Shown piece by piece: positions 24,839 through 33,497 of a DNA stretch of 54,889 bases. The notes under the pieces are model-generated. The model was given only the letters and a program-made list of their open reading frames with translations, was not told where the DNA came from and did not search any database. The translations under genes were made by a program, and so were the position numbers. Numbering within the stretch: the stretch's first letter is position 1; every line of letters starts with the position of its first letter. The DNA lies in assembly GCA_020026195.1 (NCBI GenBank), contig JAHHQW010000010.1, positions 1 to 54,889 of the forward strand. The letters run 5' to 3'. The DNA is from Prevotella sp. GTDB lineage: Bacteria; Bacteroidota; Bacteroidia; Bacteroidales; Bacteroidaceae.

Positions 24839-24846
24839 TAATTTTG
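24839..24846 (+). promoter_or_regulatory. -7 box of the beta-helix lipoprotein gene
   Basis: TAATTTTG fits TAnnTTTG and lies 43 bases before the ATG at 24890. No TTTG was found at the expected -33 spacing. Confidence 0.5.
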
Positions 24847-24889
24847 CATTGACCTATAATATAAGGCAGCGATATTCGTTATATATTAA

Positions 24890-26359
24890 ATGGAAAAGTT
24901 ACGAAATATATTATATCTGCTGGTAGCTCTTTTTATTGCTGCAGCATGTGAGGACGATGATTCTTTTACAATCTCTTCGTCTCATAAACTTACGTTTTCT
25001 GAAGATACACTTCATCTTGATACAGTGTTCTCTACCGTTCCAACCAGAACTAAGATATTCAAAGTCTACAATAAGTCTGGTGACGGTATAAGATGTTCTA
25101 AGATTCGTCTTGAGCGTGGCAATCAGACCGGTTTCCGTGTTAATGTGGACGGAACGTATCTCGGAAAGGTAAATGGTTATATGACATCTGATGTTGAGAT
25201 ACGTAAGAACGATAGTATTATGGTGTTCGTGGAACTTACTTCGCCAGAAAATGGTAAACTGACTCCGCAACATCTGCAGGATAAACTGATATTCATGCTT
25301 GAGAGTGGGGTACAGCAGGAGGTAGTTCTTGCTGCCGATTCATGGGATGCTGACATAAAGCATGACCTCGTAATTACAGGAGATACTGTGGTCAAGTCTG
25401 ATAAGCCTATCATTATTTATGGAGGAATTAAAGTTGACAGTGGAGCCGTAATGCGTGTTAATCCCGGTACTACATTGTATTTCCATCCTGGAGCAGGAAT
25501 AGAAGTATATGGCAGACTTATAGCCGAAGGTGCACCTGGAAATCCTGTAGTTATGCGTGGTGACCGTCTGGATAATATGTTCGATTATTTAAGTTACGAT
25601 GAGGTAAGCGGACAGTGGAAGGGTATTACTTTCCGTGAGTCTTCTTATGATAATATCATCAGTCATGCTGACATTCATAGTGCTTCGCAAGGAGTAGTTT
25701 GTGATTCTTCAGCAGTAGACCGTGTAAAACTTACTATGACATCGACGATAGTTCATAACTGTAGCAGGGATAATGTCAGTCTTACAAATTCGAAAGTAAA
25801 GCTAACTAACTGTCAGATAACAAATTCTGGAGGCGAATGTCTTTATGTAGCAGGTGGTGATGTAGATGTAATTAACTGTACCATCGCTCAGTTTTATCCG
25901 TTCAGTGCCGACCGTGGCAATGCGCTTACATATACTAATATGATAGGTGAGATAGCATATCCTCTGTTAAAGTTGAATATGGTTAATTCTCTTGTAACCG
26001 GATATTCTGATGATGTGATAATGTTCTATCAAGGAGAAGATGAGTCGGTGGCTCATAATTATATATTCGACCATTGTGTGCTGCGTACTCCAGCAATTGA
26101 AAAAGATACTTTTAATATTATAAATAATGTCTGGGCCGATGTCAAGGATACCATAAGGTATGGAAAGAAGCATTTCATCCTTGTAGACGGAGACAAACAA
26201 AAATATGATTTCCATTTATCTCCTACATCAAAGGCTATAGCCGGAGCTGATATTTCTAAGATGCCGGCCGATGACCTTGATGGTATAATAAGAAAGCGTA
26301 ATGACATAGGATGTTATGAAGCCGATTCGGTTTCGACAGATACAACAATTGTAAAGTAA
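24890..26359 (+). CDS. Right-handed beta-helix lipoprotein
   Basis: This 489-residue protein has an SPII signal with lipobox IAAAC (Cys20) followed by acidic EDDD, which suggests surface display. An N-terminal Ig-like beta region (about 30-150) is followed by repeated short strands typical of a parallel beta-helix (about 165-440): KPIIIYGGIKVDSGAVMRVNPG, YFHPGAGIEVYGRLIAEG, SQGVVCDSSAV, LTNSKVKLTNCQITNSGGECLYV. No polysaccharide lyase catalytic triad is evident, so a binding or structural role is as likely as an enzyme. Cytidine deaminase begins 5 bases after its stop; the two are probably co-transcribed although functionally unlike. Confidence 0.8.
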   Translation: MEKLRNILYLLVALFIAAACEDDDSFTISSSHKLTFSEDTLHLDTVFSTVPTRTKIFKVYNKSGDGIRCSKIRLERGNQTGFRVNVDGTYLGKVNGYMTSDVEIRKNDSIMVFVELTSPENGKLTPQHLQDKLIFMLESGVQQEVVLAADSWDADIKHDLVITGDTVVKSDKPIIIYGGIKVDSGAVMRVNPGTTLYFHPGAGIEVYGRLIAEGAPGNPVVMRGDRLDNMFDYLSYDEVSGQWKGITFRESSYDNIISHADIHSASQGVVCDSSAVDRVKLTMTSTIVHNCSRDNVSLTNSKVKLTNCQITNSGGECLYVAGGDVDVINCTIAQFYPFSADRGNALTYTNMIGEIAYPLLKLNMVNSLVTGYSDDVIMFYQGEDESVAHNYIFDHCVLRTPAIEKDTFNIINNVWADVKDTIRYGKKHFILVDGDKQKYDFHLSPTSKAIAGADISKMPADDLDGIIRKRNDIGCYEADSVSTDTTIVK

Positions 26360-26364
26360 AGAAG

Positions 26365-26844
26365 ATGAAAGAGATTAAGATTCAGTCTGTAGTTCGTATG
26401 TATTCCATGGACGAACTTGATGAAACGGGCAGAATGTTAGTAGAAAAGGCAAAAGATGCCACGAACAATTCGTATGCCAAATATTCTGACTTTCATGTTG
26501 GTGCAGCACTCATTCTTGAAAATGGAAAAGTTGTGATAGGAGCAAATCAGGAGAATGCTGCCTATCCCGTAACTCTATGTGCCGAACGTACCGCAATATT
26601 TGCTGCTCAGGCTAATTATCCCGATCAGCCAGTAAAGGCTCTTGCCATTGCAGCTCGTAATGCAAACGGATTTCTTGATGAACCAATCTCACCTTGTGGC
26701 TCGTGCCGTCAGGTGATACTTGAAGTTGAAGAACGTTATAAGTCTCCTATTAAAATTTATCTGTACGGAACAAAAGGCGTGTTCGTTATTGATAGTATAA
26801 AAGACCTGCTGCCTCTTTCGTTTGTAGAAGACTGTCTGTATTAA
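26365..26844 (+). CDS. cdd: Cytidine deaminase
   Basis: This 159-residue zinc enzyme deaminates cytidine and deoxycytidine to uridine forms in pyrimidine salvage. The substrate segment GAALILENGKVVIGANQENA, the zinc motif LCAERTAIFAA (Cys plus catalytic Glu), and PCGSCRQVILE (two zinc Cys) are in their usual order. The length fits the homotetrameric single-domain class. It lies 5 bases after the beta-helix lipoprotein gene. Confidence 0.95.
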   Translation: MKEIKIQSVVRMYSMDELDETGRMLVEKAKDATNNSYAKYSDFHVGAALILENGKVVIGANQENAAYPVTLCAERTAIFAAQANYPDQPVKALAIAARNANGFLDEPISPCGSCRQVILEVEERYKSPIKIYLYGTKGVFVIDSIKDLLPLSFVEDCLY

Positions 26845-26864
26845 TTTTTTAATATAGATTTTTT

Positions 26865-26918
26865 ATATAGCAAATTATTCGTCTTTATATTTTTTTATAA
26901 AGGAATAATTTGCTATAT
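26865..26918. repeat. Long palindrome overlapping a promoter
   Basis: A perfect 16-bp inverted repeat has arms at 26865-26880 and 26903-26918. A second, inner 7-bp stem (CTTTATA 26883-26889 with TATAAAG 26896-26902) closes on a six-T loop. The right arm overlaps the -7 box of the downstream T9SS gene. It may be an operator, or the 3' end hairpin of cdd, although no U-tract follows. Confidence 0.85.
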
Positions 26919-26921
26919 TTG
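26914..26921 (+). promoter_or_regulatory. -7 box of the T9SS cargo gene pair
   Basis: TATATTTG, 40 bases before the ATG at 26962. It is embedded in the end of the 16-bp palindrome. The expected -33 position falls inside the hairpin and has no TTTG. Confidence 0.55.
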
Positions 26922-26961
26922 TAATTGAAAGTGTTAAAAAACCTATTAAATAAAATATTTT

Positions 26962-28881
26962 ATGAAAAAGATTTACTTGCTATTGCTATTATGTAGCATT
27001 TTTTTTAATAACCGAGTATTAGCGCAGGCTGTAACTTCTGAAGGAGATCCATCATATATTATGTTGGGATACAATGTATCTGTAGGGCAAATATATCAGT
27101 ACGATGGTATTGCAGGGTCAGAGAACGACGGTACTGTCGGTTGTGCAGCAAAGATTACGGCTGATATGCTAAAACGTTATGCTGGTGCAAAGATTACGGC
27201 ACTGAATATAGGATGGTCTAATCTTGATACACCGGGAGAATGTAAGATTTTTGTAAGAAAAGAGATTAATGGTGAAGACTTGGCATCATCAGAAAGTGTA
27301 CTTGCATTTGGTTGGAATGAAATACAACTTAATACAAGTATTGAAATTCCTGAAAATCCACAGGATATTTACATTGGCTATTTTGTACAGGTTCCTGCAA
27401 ATATAAAGTCTATACCTATATTTTACCCGAAAGGGATAAAAGGCTCTTGTCTGTTATGGAGAGAAGGAGAGTTGGATGCTAATGGTAATAGAGTATGGAC
27501 GGATATGTCATCAGAATATGGTTCAATAGCTATGCAGGCTAAGGTAACAGAACCAACCGACAAGTTCTTTAATCTTATCGAAGTGGTAGGAACTAATTAT
27601 TATACAATGCAGGTCCTTGACGAAGAGTCGCGTTTTGATTTTGATATAAAGAATCATGGAATGAATGAAGTGTATAATGTCATTGCTCATTTTGAATACG
27701 AAGGTAAAACATACGAAACTGAATGCTCATTGCCTTATCCTCTTTATCCTGGATGTACAGGAACCGTAAGTGGTACTATGAAAGCACTTGGAAGTGGAAA
27801 GACTGTTTTCAAGGTTACAGAAATAGATGGTGAAGCTAACAAATTAAAGGGAGAGACTGTTCTTGATGTAATGACTATGCCGCGTGATGTTGCTAATAAA
27901 TATAAGCGTACTCCGATAATTGAATATTTTGAATCCGAAAACATCAACATTTCTCCGAAATATTACAATGAGTTCTTTAAGCCTGGATACGAAGGTTATG
28001 AGGATGATATGATTCTTGTAAAGCATCATGTTGGTGATGACTTGTCAATTGGTGATGATGAATCTTTAAAACTCATACTCGATATCGTTGATAACGATTC
28101 TTCTCTCGTAACAGTGCCTGTTATGATGCTTGACAGAATGAATTATGTAGATATGCCTGTTAAGTTTGGCTACACTCCGATGTTTTCTATTTTATTCCCT
28201 GACTTCGCACGTCCTATGTACGATTTTGCCATTGGAATGCCGACTTTCGCAAAAGTAGGTATTGAAACATCAGTGGATCCGGCAACAAAGAAAGGTTCCG
28301 TAATTGTAAATGGTAATATAGAGGAAGGTGTTCTTCCAGATAATGAAAACCTTTATATTACGACTTATCTGGTAAAGAAAGAACTGTATTCAAGTATGCA
28401 GCAGTTCCTTAGCCAGGAAGAAATGGATAAGTATTGTGATCCTGAAACTAAAATGTATATTCATCACAATGTCTTGTCACAGGCACTCACTCCTATGCTT
28501 GGTGAAGAACTTGATGTGCATTCAGGAAGTTTCTCTCGTTCATTTAACTTTACACTTGACAAAGACGAAGATGTAAATAATATGTATGCTGTATCCTTCC
28601 TTACAAGAGGAGCTAAAAATAAAGACAGATATAATCGTTACGTTCTTAATTCTGCACGTAAAGACCTTTCTGATGTAAATGGTATTGAAAACGTTAATTC
28701 ATCTGATGTTAATGTTTCTGTTCATAACGGAAGAATCGTGGTTGATGGTGATTACGAAAGTTTCCGTGTATACGACATTGCAGGAACACAGGTTAACAAC
28801 ACAGAACTTGGTAATGGAATTTATGTTGTTAAAGTGATAACAAAGAATGGTATTGAAACGTCTAAAATATTTATAAATTAA
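26962..28881 (+). CDS. Secreted T9SS cargo protein, Omp28/thioredoxin-like without active-site Cys
   Basis: This 639-residue protein has a signal peptide ending near residue 22 (RVLAQ). An N-terminal jelly-roll-like region (about 60-195, with ALNIGWSNL and IYIGYFVQVP) precedes a CARDB-like middle. A region from about 317 starts RTPIIEYFESENINISPKYY, which aligns in layout with the VVEEFTGTWCxxCPxG start of Omp28-like thioredoxin folds, but both cysteines are missing. The last 70 residues form a type A T9SS sorting domain (SVHNGRIVVDG, VYDIAGTQV, GNGIYVVKV). It is followed 12 bases later by a second cargo gene. The function is unknown; a binding or adhesin role is plausible. Confidence 0.75.
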   Translation: MKKIYLLLLLCSIFFNNRVLAQAVTSEGDPSYIMLGYNVSVGQIYQYDGIAGSENDGTVGCAAKITADMLKRYAGAKITALNIGWSNLDTPGECKIFVRKEINGEDLASSESVLAFGWNEIQLNTSIEIPENPQDIYIGYFVQVPANIKSIPIFYPKGIKGSCLLWREGELDANGNRVWTDMSSEYGSIAMQAKVTEPTDKFFNLIEVVGTNYYTMQVLDEESRFDFDIKNHGMNEVYNVIAHFEYEGKTYETECSLPYPLYPGCTGTVSGTMKALGSGKTVFKVTEIDGEANKLKGETVLDVMTMPRDVANKYKRTPIIEYFESENINISPKYYNEFFKPGYEGYEDDMILVKHHVGDDLSIGDDESLKLILDIVDNDSSLVTVPVMMLDRMNYVDMPVKFGYTPMFSILFPDFARPMYDFAIGMPTFAKVGIETSVDPATKKGSVIVNGNIEEGVLPDNENLYITTYLVKKELYSSMQQFLSQEEMDKYCDPETKMYIHHNVLSQALTPMLGEELDVHSGSFSRSFNFTLDKDEDVNNMYAVSFLTRGAKNKDRYNRYVLNSARKDLSDVNGIENVNSSDVNVSVHNGRIVVDGDYESFRVYDIAGTQVNNTELGNGIYVVKVITKNGIETSKIFIN

Positions 28882-28893
28882 TAATTTTACAAC

Positions 28894-30210
28894 ATGAACT
28901 ACAAATTTTTTAAGAAATGTGCCATGACGGCTGTAGCATTAATGTGTGTAACAACCGTAAGTGCACAATGGACCCAGGTAAAAGAATTGCCAGCTTGTTA
29001 TGCTGCTTACAAAACTCCTAATGGAAACATGCTTCTTTCAGATTATCAGTTTGATTATTCAGGAGGTATTTATATATCTGCTGATGAAAAGACATGGACA
29101 AAGACAGAAGTTGAAGACCATTGTTACAATCGTTTAGTAACTGATGGTAAATACATTTATGCAATAGGACTTAATGCATGTATAGCACGTTCTGGCGATG
29201 AAGGTAAAACATGGCAGATATTTAGCTACGCTGAGGCTGCAGCACCTGTAATGGATGAAGGTGCAACAGATTATACCGTAGCATATGACATGTGTGTACA
29301 TAATGGTAAACTGTTTATCTGTGATTTCTGCGGTGGTGGAGTAATGTTCTCTGAAGATTGTGGAGAAACATGGCAGCGCACGGAAATCAAGACAATGCAG
29401 TATAATTACACTGATGAAGAAAGCGGAGAGACATATGTTTTAGCAGATAATCTCTATCAGCTTGTTGACTTTAAAGGCAAACTCTATGCATTTGGAATGT
29501 ATTGTGTATATGAGTATGTAGATTCTGAGAATGACTGGATTCTTAAGAGAACCGATAGTAACTTTATGGCAGAACATGCTATAATTAATGGAGAACTTTA
29601 TGTAGGACGTAGCTGTCCTAACGATGACCCAAAGGCACCGTTCCTTGAAAAGACAAAAGATTTTGAGAACTGGGAGTATGTTCCTTCACCAGAGGGCCTT
29701 ATTTCTAAGAACGTACGTACAATGAATAGTGATGAGAATTACGTCTTTGTATGTATGCAGAATGATGGTGCTTATGTACTTGACGTAAAGTCTGGAAAGT
29801 GGTATGCAATTAAAGATGGTTATCCTGAAATCTATGGTCCTCAGGGTCAGGTAGCGTATGCAGCTCCTACAAAGACGTTCAGAAGTGGCGAATATCTCTA
29901 CAATGTAATTTTCTCTCCGTCTACGGATATGACAACAGTCAGCGGTCTTTATAAGTATCCTATGAATACAATCAGAGAAGTAACAGCCATAGAACATGTA
30001 AATGCTGATGGTAATGTGTCATTCGGTGGTAAGTGTCTCAATATTCCTGCTGCTGGAAATGCAAAGGTAACAATTTATGATGCAGCTGGAAAGAAAGTAA
30101 TGGATACTGTTGCAAATGGTAAGATCTATTTAGGTTCGTTGAATAAAGGTGTTTATGTATTCGAAGTAAGATATGGTGGAAATACTGTAAAAGGTAAGTT
30201 CGCTATTTAA
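28894..30210 (+). CDS. Secreted T9SS cargo protein with Asp-box beta-propeller
   Basis: This 438-residue protein has a signal peptide ending near residue 24 (TVSA). Asp-box repeats of sialidase/BNR type are visible: SADEKTW (62-68), SGDEGKTW (100-107) and SEDCGETW (153-160), so the core is a beta-propeller. The sialidase arginine triad and the FRIP motif were not found, so a hydrolase call is not supported. Residues about 365-438 are a T9SS type A sorting domain (VTIYDAAGKKVM, LNKGVYVFEVRYGG). It probably shares a promoter with the preceding gene and is followed by a strong terminator. Confidence 0.78.
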   Translation: MNYKFFKKCAMTAVALMCVTTVSAQWTQVKELPACYAAYKTPNGNMLLSDYQFDYSGGIYISADEKTWTKTEVEDHCYNRLVTDGKYIYAIGLNACIARSGDEGKTWQIFSYAEAAAPVMDEGATDYTVAYDMCVHNGKLFICDFCGGGVMFSEDCGETWQRTEIKTMQYNYTDEESGETYVLADNLYQLVDFKGKLYAFGMYCVYEYVDSENDWILKRTDSNFMAEHAIINGELYVGRSCPNDDPKAPFLEKTKDFENWEYVPSPEGLISKNVRTMNSDENYVFVCMQNDGAYVLDVKSGKWYAIKDGYPEIYGPQGQVAYAAPTKTFRSGEYLYNVIFSPSTDMTTVSGLYKYPMNTIREVTAIEHVNADGNVSFGGKCLNIPAAGNAKVTIYDAAGKKVMDTVANGKIYLGSLNKGVYVFEVRYGGNTVKGKFAI

Positions 30211-30233
30211 TGATAGCCTTTATTTAAAATATA

Positions 30234-30268
30234 ATGCCGGTAGAACTATTTTCTATCGGCATTTTTTT
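30234..30268 (+). terminator. Intrinsic terminator after the T9SS gene pair
   Basis: ATGCCGGTAGAA (30234-30245) pairs with TTCTATCGGCAT (30251-30262), 12 bp with one G·U, then seven T. Confidence 0.92.
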
Positions 30269-30341
30269 ATTGTTAATACTATTGAAATTAAAGAAATGTC
30301 ATATTGCATACCTATATTATATTAGTTATGTAATTTTTGTG

Positions 30342-30349
30342 TATCTTTG
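30342..30349 (+). promoter_or_regulatory. -7 box of pyrK-pyrD
   Basis: TATCTTTG. A possible TTG start at 30347 lies inside this box, so it cannot be used from this promoter. This decides for the ATG at 30368. Confidence 0.65.
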
Positions 30350-30367
30350 CAGAAATTTCTGAAAAGT

Positions 30368-31144
30368 ATGAAAAAATATATGCTCGACCTAGATGTCGTT
30401 TCGGCAGAAAAACTTAATGAGAAATATATACTGCTGAAGCTGACATCCGACGAAACACTCCCTGAAATGCTTCCGGGACAGTTTGCAGAAGTGCGTGTCG
30501 ATAATTCACCGACAACATTCCTCCGCCGTCCTATCTCAATCAACTTTGTTGACAGAAGTAACAACCAGCTATGGCTTTTGGTTGCAATGATTGGCGACGG
30601 TACACGTCAGCTCGGTACTCTGAAAGCTGGTGACAAACTGAACTGCGTACTGCCTTTAGGAAGTACATTCACCATGCCTGAAACAAAAGAACAGAAATTT
30701 CTTCTCGTAGGTGGTGGAGTAGGTGTTGCACCGTTACTTTATTTTGGCAGTAAAATTAAGGAAATGGGTGGAGAACCTACATTCCTTCTTGGTGCTCGTA
30801 AGGCATCAGACCTTCTGCTGCTGGATGAGTTTGAGAAATACGGAAGAGTTTTCGTAACTACAGAAGACGGTTCTATGGGAGAGAAAGGATTTGTTACAAA
30901 TCATTCTATACTTCAGACAGAACACTTTGACTTTATCTCTACATGCGGACCTCAGCCCATGATGAAGGCCGTAGCAAGTTTTGCAATGAAAGCATCAGTT
31001 GAATGCGAAGCTTCTCTTGAGAACAAGATGGCATGCGGCGTAGGTGCTTGTCTCTGCTGTGTTGAGAAAACTGAAAAGGGTAATGTGTGTGTATGTAAAG
31101 AAGGTCCGGTATTTAACATAAAGAAACTGTTATGGCACAATTAG
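30368..31144 (+). CDS. pyrK: Dihydroorotate dehydrogenase B electron-transfer subunit
   Basis: This 258-residue protein passes electrons from dihydroorotate oxidation to NAD+. It has the FAD-binding motif RRPISIN, the NAD(P) motif GGGVGVAPL, and a C-terminal [2Fe-2S] site in CGVGACLCC plus later VCVCKEG. It forms a complex with PyrD (class 1B), encoded by the next gene, which overlaps it by 13 bases, so translation is probably coupled. The start at ATG 30368 is chosen because the longer frame begins with a TTG inside the -7 promoter box. Confidence 0.93.
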   Translation: MKKYMLDLDVVSAEKLNEKYILLKLTSDETLPEMLPGQFAEVRVDNSPTTFLRRPISINFVDRSNNQLWLLVAMIGDGTRQLGTLKAGDKLNCVLPLGSTFTMPETKEQKFLLVGGGVGVAPLLYFGSKIKEMGGEPTFLLGARKASDLLLLDEFEKYGRVFVTTEDGSMGEKGFVTNHSILQTEHFDFISTCGPQPMMKAVASFAMKASVECEASLENKMACGVGACLCCVEKTEKGNVCVCKEGPVFNIKKLLWHN

Positions 31145-32040
31145 GAGTAAAAATAGGAAAACTCGAACTTAAGAATCCGGTAATGACCGCATCCGGAACA
31201 TTCGGTTACGGCATTGAGTTTGCAGACTTTATAGACCTGGAACGTCTTGGCGGTTTCATCGTAAAGGGAACAACCCTTAAACCTCGCGAAGGAAATGACT
31301 ATCCCCGTATGGCAGAAACACCTTCGGGAATGCTCAACTGTGTTGGTTTGCAGAACAAGGGTGTTCGCTATTTTTGTGATAACATATATCCTCAGATAAA
31401 GGATATAAACACCAATATTCTTGTTAATGTCAGTGGATCAAATCCAGATGATTATGCGGAATGTGCATCAATCATTAATGAACTTGATAATATCCCGGCT
31501 ATCGAACTGAACATATCTTGTCCTAACGTAAAGAACGGAGGTATGGCTTTTGGCGTTTCTTGCAAAGGTGCTGCTGAAGTAGTATCTGCTGTAAGAAAGA
31601 GATATGACAAGACCCTTATCGTAAAACTTTCGCCCAACGTAACAGACATTGCAGAGATTGCACGTGCCTGTGAGGCAGAAGGAGCAGACAGTGTTTCGCT
31701 CATCAATACTCTTATGGGAATGGCCATTGATATTGAAAAGCGTCGTCCTGCATTAAGTATTGGAACAGGCGGACTCAGCGGTCCGTGCGTAAAACCGGTG
31801 GCACTGCGTATGGTATGGCAGGTGGCAAAGGCGGTGAAGATTCCTGTGGTAGGACTTGGCGGTATATGTAATGCCACCGATGCAATAGAGTTCCTGATGG
31901 CAGGTGCAACCGCACTTGAAATAGGAACAGCCAATTTCATAGATCCAACTGTAACGGTAAAGGTTATTGATGGTATTAACGAATGGCTTGATAATCACGG
32001 ATGTAGTTCGGTACATGAGATTATAGGATGTCTCAAGTAA
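31132..32040 (+). CDS. pyrD: Dihydroorotate dehydrogenase B catalytic subunit
   Basis: This 302-residue FMN protein oxidises dihydroorotate to orotate in de novo pyrimidine synthesis. The class 1B pattern is clear: KNPVMTASGTFGYG at the start, GLQNKGV, ELNISCPNVKNGG with the catalytic Cys, VKLSPNVTDI, GGLSGPCVKPVALRMV and GLGGICNATDAIEFLMAGA near the FMN phosphate site. It overlaps pyrK by 13 bases, and the pair is alone in its operon. Confidence 0.96.
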   Translation: MAQLGVKIGKLELKNPVMTASGTFGYGIEFADFIDLERLGGFIVKGTTLKPREGNDYPRMAETPSGMLNCVGLQNKGVRYFCDNIYPQIKDINTNILVNVSGSNPDDYAECASIINELDNIPAIELNISCPNVKNGGMAFGVSCKGAAEVVSAVRKRYDKTLIVKLSPNVTDIAEIARACEAEGADSVSLINTLMGMAIDIEKRRPALSIGTGGLSGPCVKPVALRMVWQVAKAVKIPVVGLGGICNATDAIEFLMAGATALEIGTANFIDPTVTVKVIDGINEWLDNHGCSSVHEIIGCLK

Positions 32041-32154
32041 CATATTATAATATGTACAGAGGTTTATTATAGAGATACATCTGATATCCGTCGTCACAAA
32101 TGCAGCAGCAGTGTGATGGCGGATATTTTGTAATATACAATAAGTATCATCATA

Positions 32155-32191
32155 TTTAGGTATTTTGTAAAAACCCCCATTTTTAGGTATT
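32155..32191 (+). promoter_or_regulatory. Direct repeat TTTAGGTATT before flavodoxin, possible operator
   Basis: TTTAGGTATT occurs at 32155-32164 and again at 32182-32191, 27 bases apart from start to start. The second copy overlaps the -33 element of the flavodoxin promoter. This is the placement of a regulator site. The regulator is unknown. Confidence 0.5.
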
Positions 32192-32220
32192 GCATATATG
32201 TGTTTTGCAGCGTATCTTTG
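32190..32220 (+). promoter_or_regulatory. Flavodoxin promoter
   Basis: TTG at 32190-32192, 20 bases, then TATCTTTG at 32213-32220, a full Bacteroidota promoter. Confidence 0.72.
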
Positions 32221-32261
32221 CACTCGTAAAAACAATTAATTATTAACGAAATCAAGAAGTG

Positions 32262-32759
32262 ATGAAAAAAACAATTATTGTATACGGTTCTTCAACAGGA
32301 ACATGCGAAACAATTGCACAGACAATTGGTGAGAAATTAGGTGTATCAGATATCATCAACGTATCTGACGTAACTAAAGAAGATCTCGAAGGCGCTGACA
32401 ACCTTCTGCTCGGTACTTCTACATGGGGTGCTGGTGACATGCAGGATGAATGGTACGATGGCGTTAATAAGTTGGCAGACGCTAACCTCGAAGGCAAGAC
32501 AGTAGCTCTCTTCGGTTGTGGTGACTGCGAAAGCTTCGGTGATACATTCTGCGGCGGTATGGCTGGTATCTACAATGCAGTTAAGGATAAAGGTATCAAC
32601 CTCGTTGGTAAGGTTCCTGCTTCTAACTATCATTATGATGACTCTGAGTCTGTAATCGACGGTGAATTCGTTGGTCTTGCACTTGACGATATGAACGAGA
32701 GCGATCAGACAGAAGGTCGTATCAATGATTGGGTTGAAAGTATCAAAGCTTCATTATAA
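32262..32759 (+). CDS. fldA: Flavodoxin (long-chain type)
   Basis: This 165-residue FMN electron carrier has the phosphate-binding loop YGSSTGTCE near the start, LLGTSTWGAGDMQDEW for the isoalloxazine 50s-60s loop, and FGCGDCESFGDTFCGG for the 90s loop. The length and the extra strand place it with long-chain flavodoxins, which replace ferredoxin under low iron in many bacteria. A GTG lies one codon upstream (32259), but ATG 32262 gives the usual MKKTIIVYGS start. A DUF2023 gene follows after 18 bases. Confidence 0.94.
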   Translation: MKKTIIVYGSSTGTCETIAQTIGEKLGVSDIINVSDVTKEDLEGADNLLLGTSTWGAGDMQDEWYDGVNKLADANLEGKTVALFGCGDCESFGDTFCGGMAGIYNAVKDKGINLVGKVPASNYHYDDSESVIDGEFVGLALDDMNESDQTEGRINDWVESIKASL

Positions 32760-32777
32760 TAAAAACATTTATCTATC

Positions 32778-33158
32778 ATGAGACAGACTGCTGCTGTACC
32801 GGCCGATATGATGGTTCTGATGAACTATATTTACGAATACCAGAAGGGTATACGTCATTTGGTGCTGCAGACCTTCAACAAAAAGTACGAGGAATTTGCC
32901 ATCGCGCGTCTGGAGAGCCAGAATATAAATTACATCGTACGTAAGGGTGGCGACAACAGTATTAATCTGTTCTTTGGTAGAGAAGAATGTTTATCTGCAA
33001 TCCGACTGATAGTCGACCGTCCGTTAAGTGATCTCACTCCCGAGGAGGATTTCATGCTGGGCGTACTCTTAGGCTATGACATCAGGATGCAGTGCGAAAG
33101 ATATTGCGACAGAAAGTGTAAACATTGTAAGAAATGCAAAGACAATGTTTCTCAATAA
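32778..33158 (+). CDS. DUF2023 family protein with Cys-rich tail
   Basis: This 126-residue soluble protein matches DUF2023 by the MMVLMNYIYEYQKGIRHLVLQT start and the NINYIVRKGGDNSINLFFG and LTPEEDFMLGVLLGYD segments. It ends in a tail with Cys106, 110, 114, 117 and 120 (CERYCDRKCKHCKKC), which could bind a metal or an iron-sulfur cluster. It shares a promoter with flavodoxin and is closed by a terminator at 33203, so a role linked to flavodoxin or iron state is likely. No biochemical function is known to me. Confidence 0.82.
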   Translation: MRQTAAVPADMMVLMNYIYEYQKGIRHLVLQTFNKKYEEFAIARLESQNINYIVRKGGDNSINLFFGREECLSAIRLIVDRPLSDLTPEEDFMLGVLLGYDIRMQCERYCDRKCKHCKKCKDNVSQ

Positions 33159-33202
33159 AATAATTGTTCGTAAATTTTAAAATTCATAATGTTTTTGTAT
33201 TA

Positions 33203-33239
33203 GGGCAGTATGACTGTGAAGCCGTACTGCCCTTATTTT
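33203..33239 (+). terminator. Intrinsic terminator after flavodoxin-DUF2023
   Basis: GGGCAGTA (33203-33210) pairs with TACTGCCC (33225-33232), with a 14-base loop, followed by TTATTTT. Confidence 0.8.
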
Positions 33240-33432
33240 ATGTCCTTATGTCAATAACTCAATACTCATTTATTGTGATTGCGAAAGTGCCTATCATAAG
33301 CTGTAGGTATTTCATTCATAAGTATTCGTAAGTCGTGTGCAGACCACGGAAATAATCTCCTCATATTTTAAATAACGCAACAAGCAGTGAACATTTATTT
33401 ATTTTGTTATCTTTCATTTAATTAAATGTTTC

Positions 33433-33464
33433 TTTGTCTATATGACATAAATGTAGTACTTTTG
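33433..33464 (+). promoter_or_regulatory. pheT promoter
   Basis: TTTG at 33433-33436, exactly 20 bases, then TACTTTTG at 33457-33464. The promoter lies downstream of the first possible ATG (33426), which excludes that codon and supports ATG 33498. Confidence 0.78.
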
Positions 33465-33497
33465 CCATTAAATTCGAATATAATAAAAATCATTATA

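Larger units (their letters stand above)
33159..33497. other. 339-bp intergenic region before pheT
   Basis: It contains the flavodoxin/DUF2023 terminator (33203-33239) and the pheT promoter (33433-33464). The AT-rich stretch between (33240-33430) shows no gene or clear RNA structure that I can support. Confidence 0.6.

Noticed and set aside
28894..30210. Call as a sialidase
   Set aside because: Asp-boxes are present, but the FRIP motif and arginine triad were not found.
33426..33497. Longer N-terminus for pheT
   Set aside because: The ATG at 33426 lies upstream of the consensus promoter at 33433-33464, and the extra residues do not match PheT.
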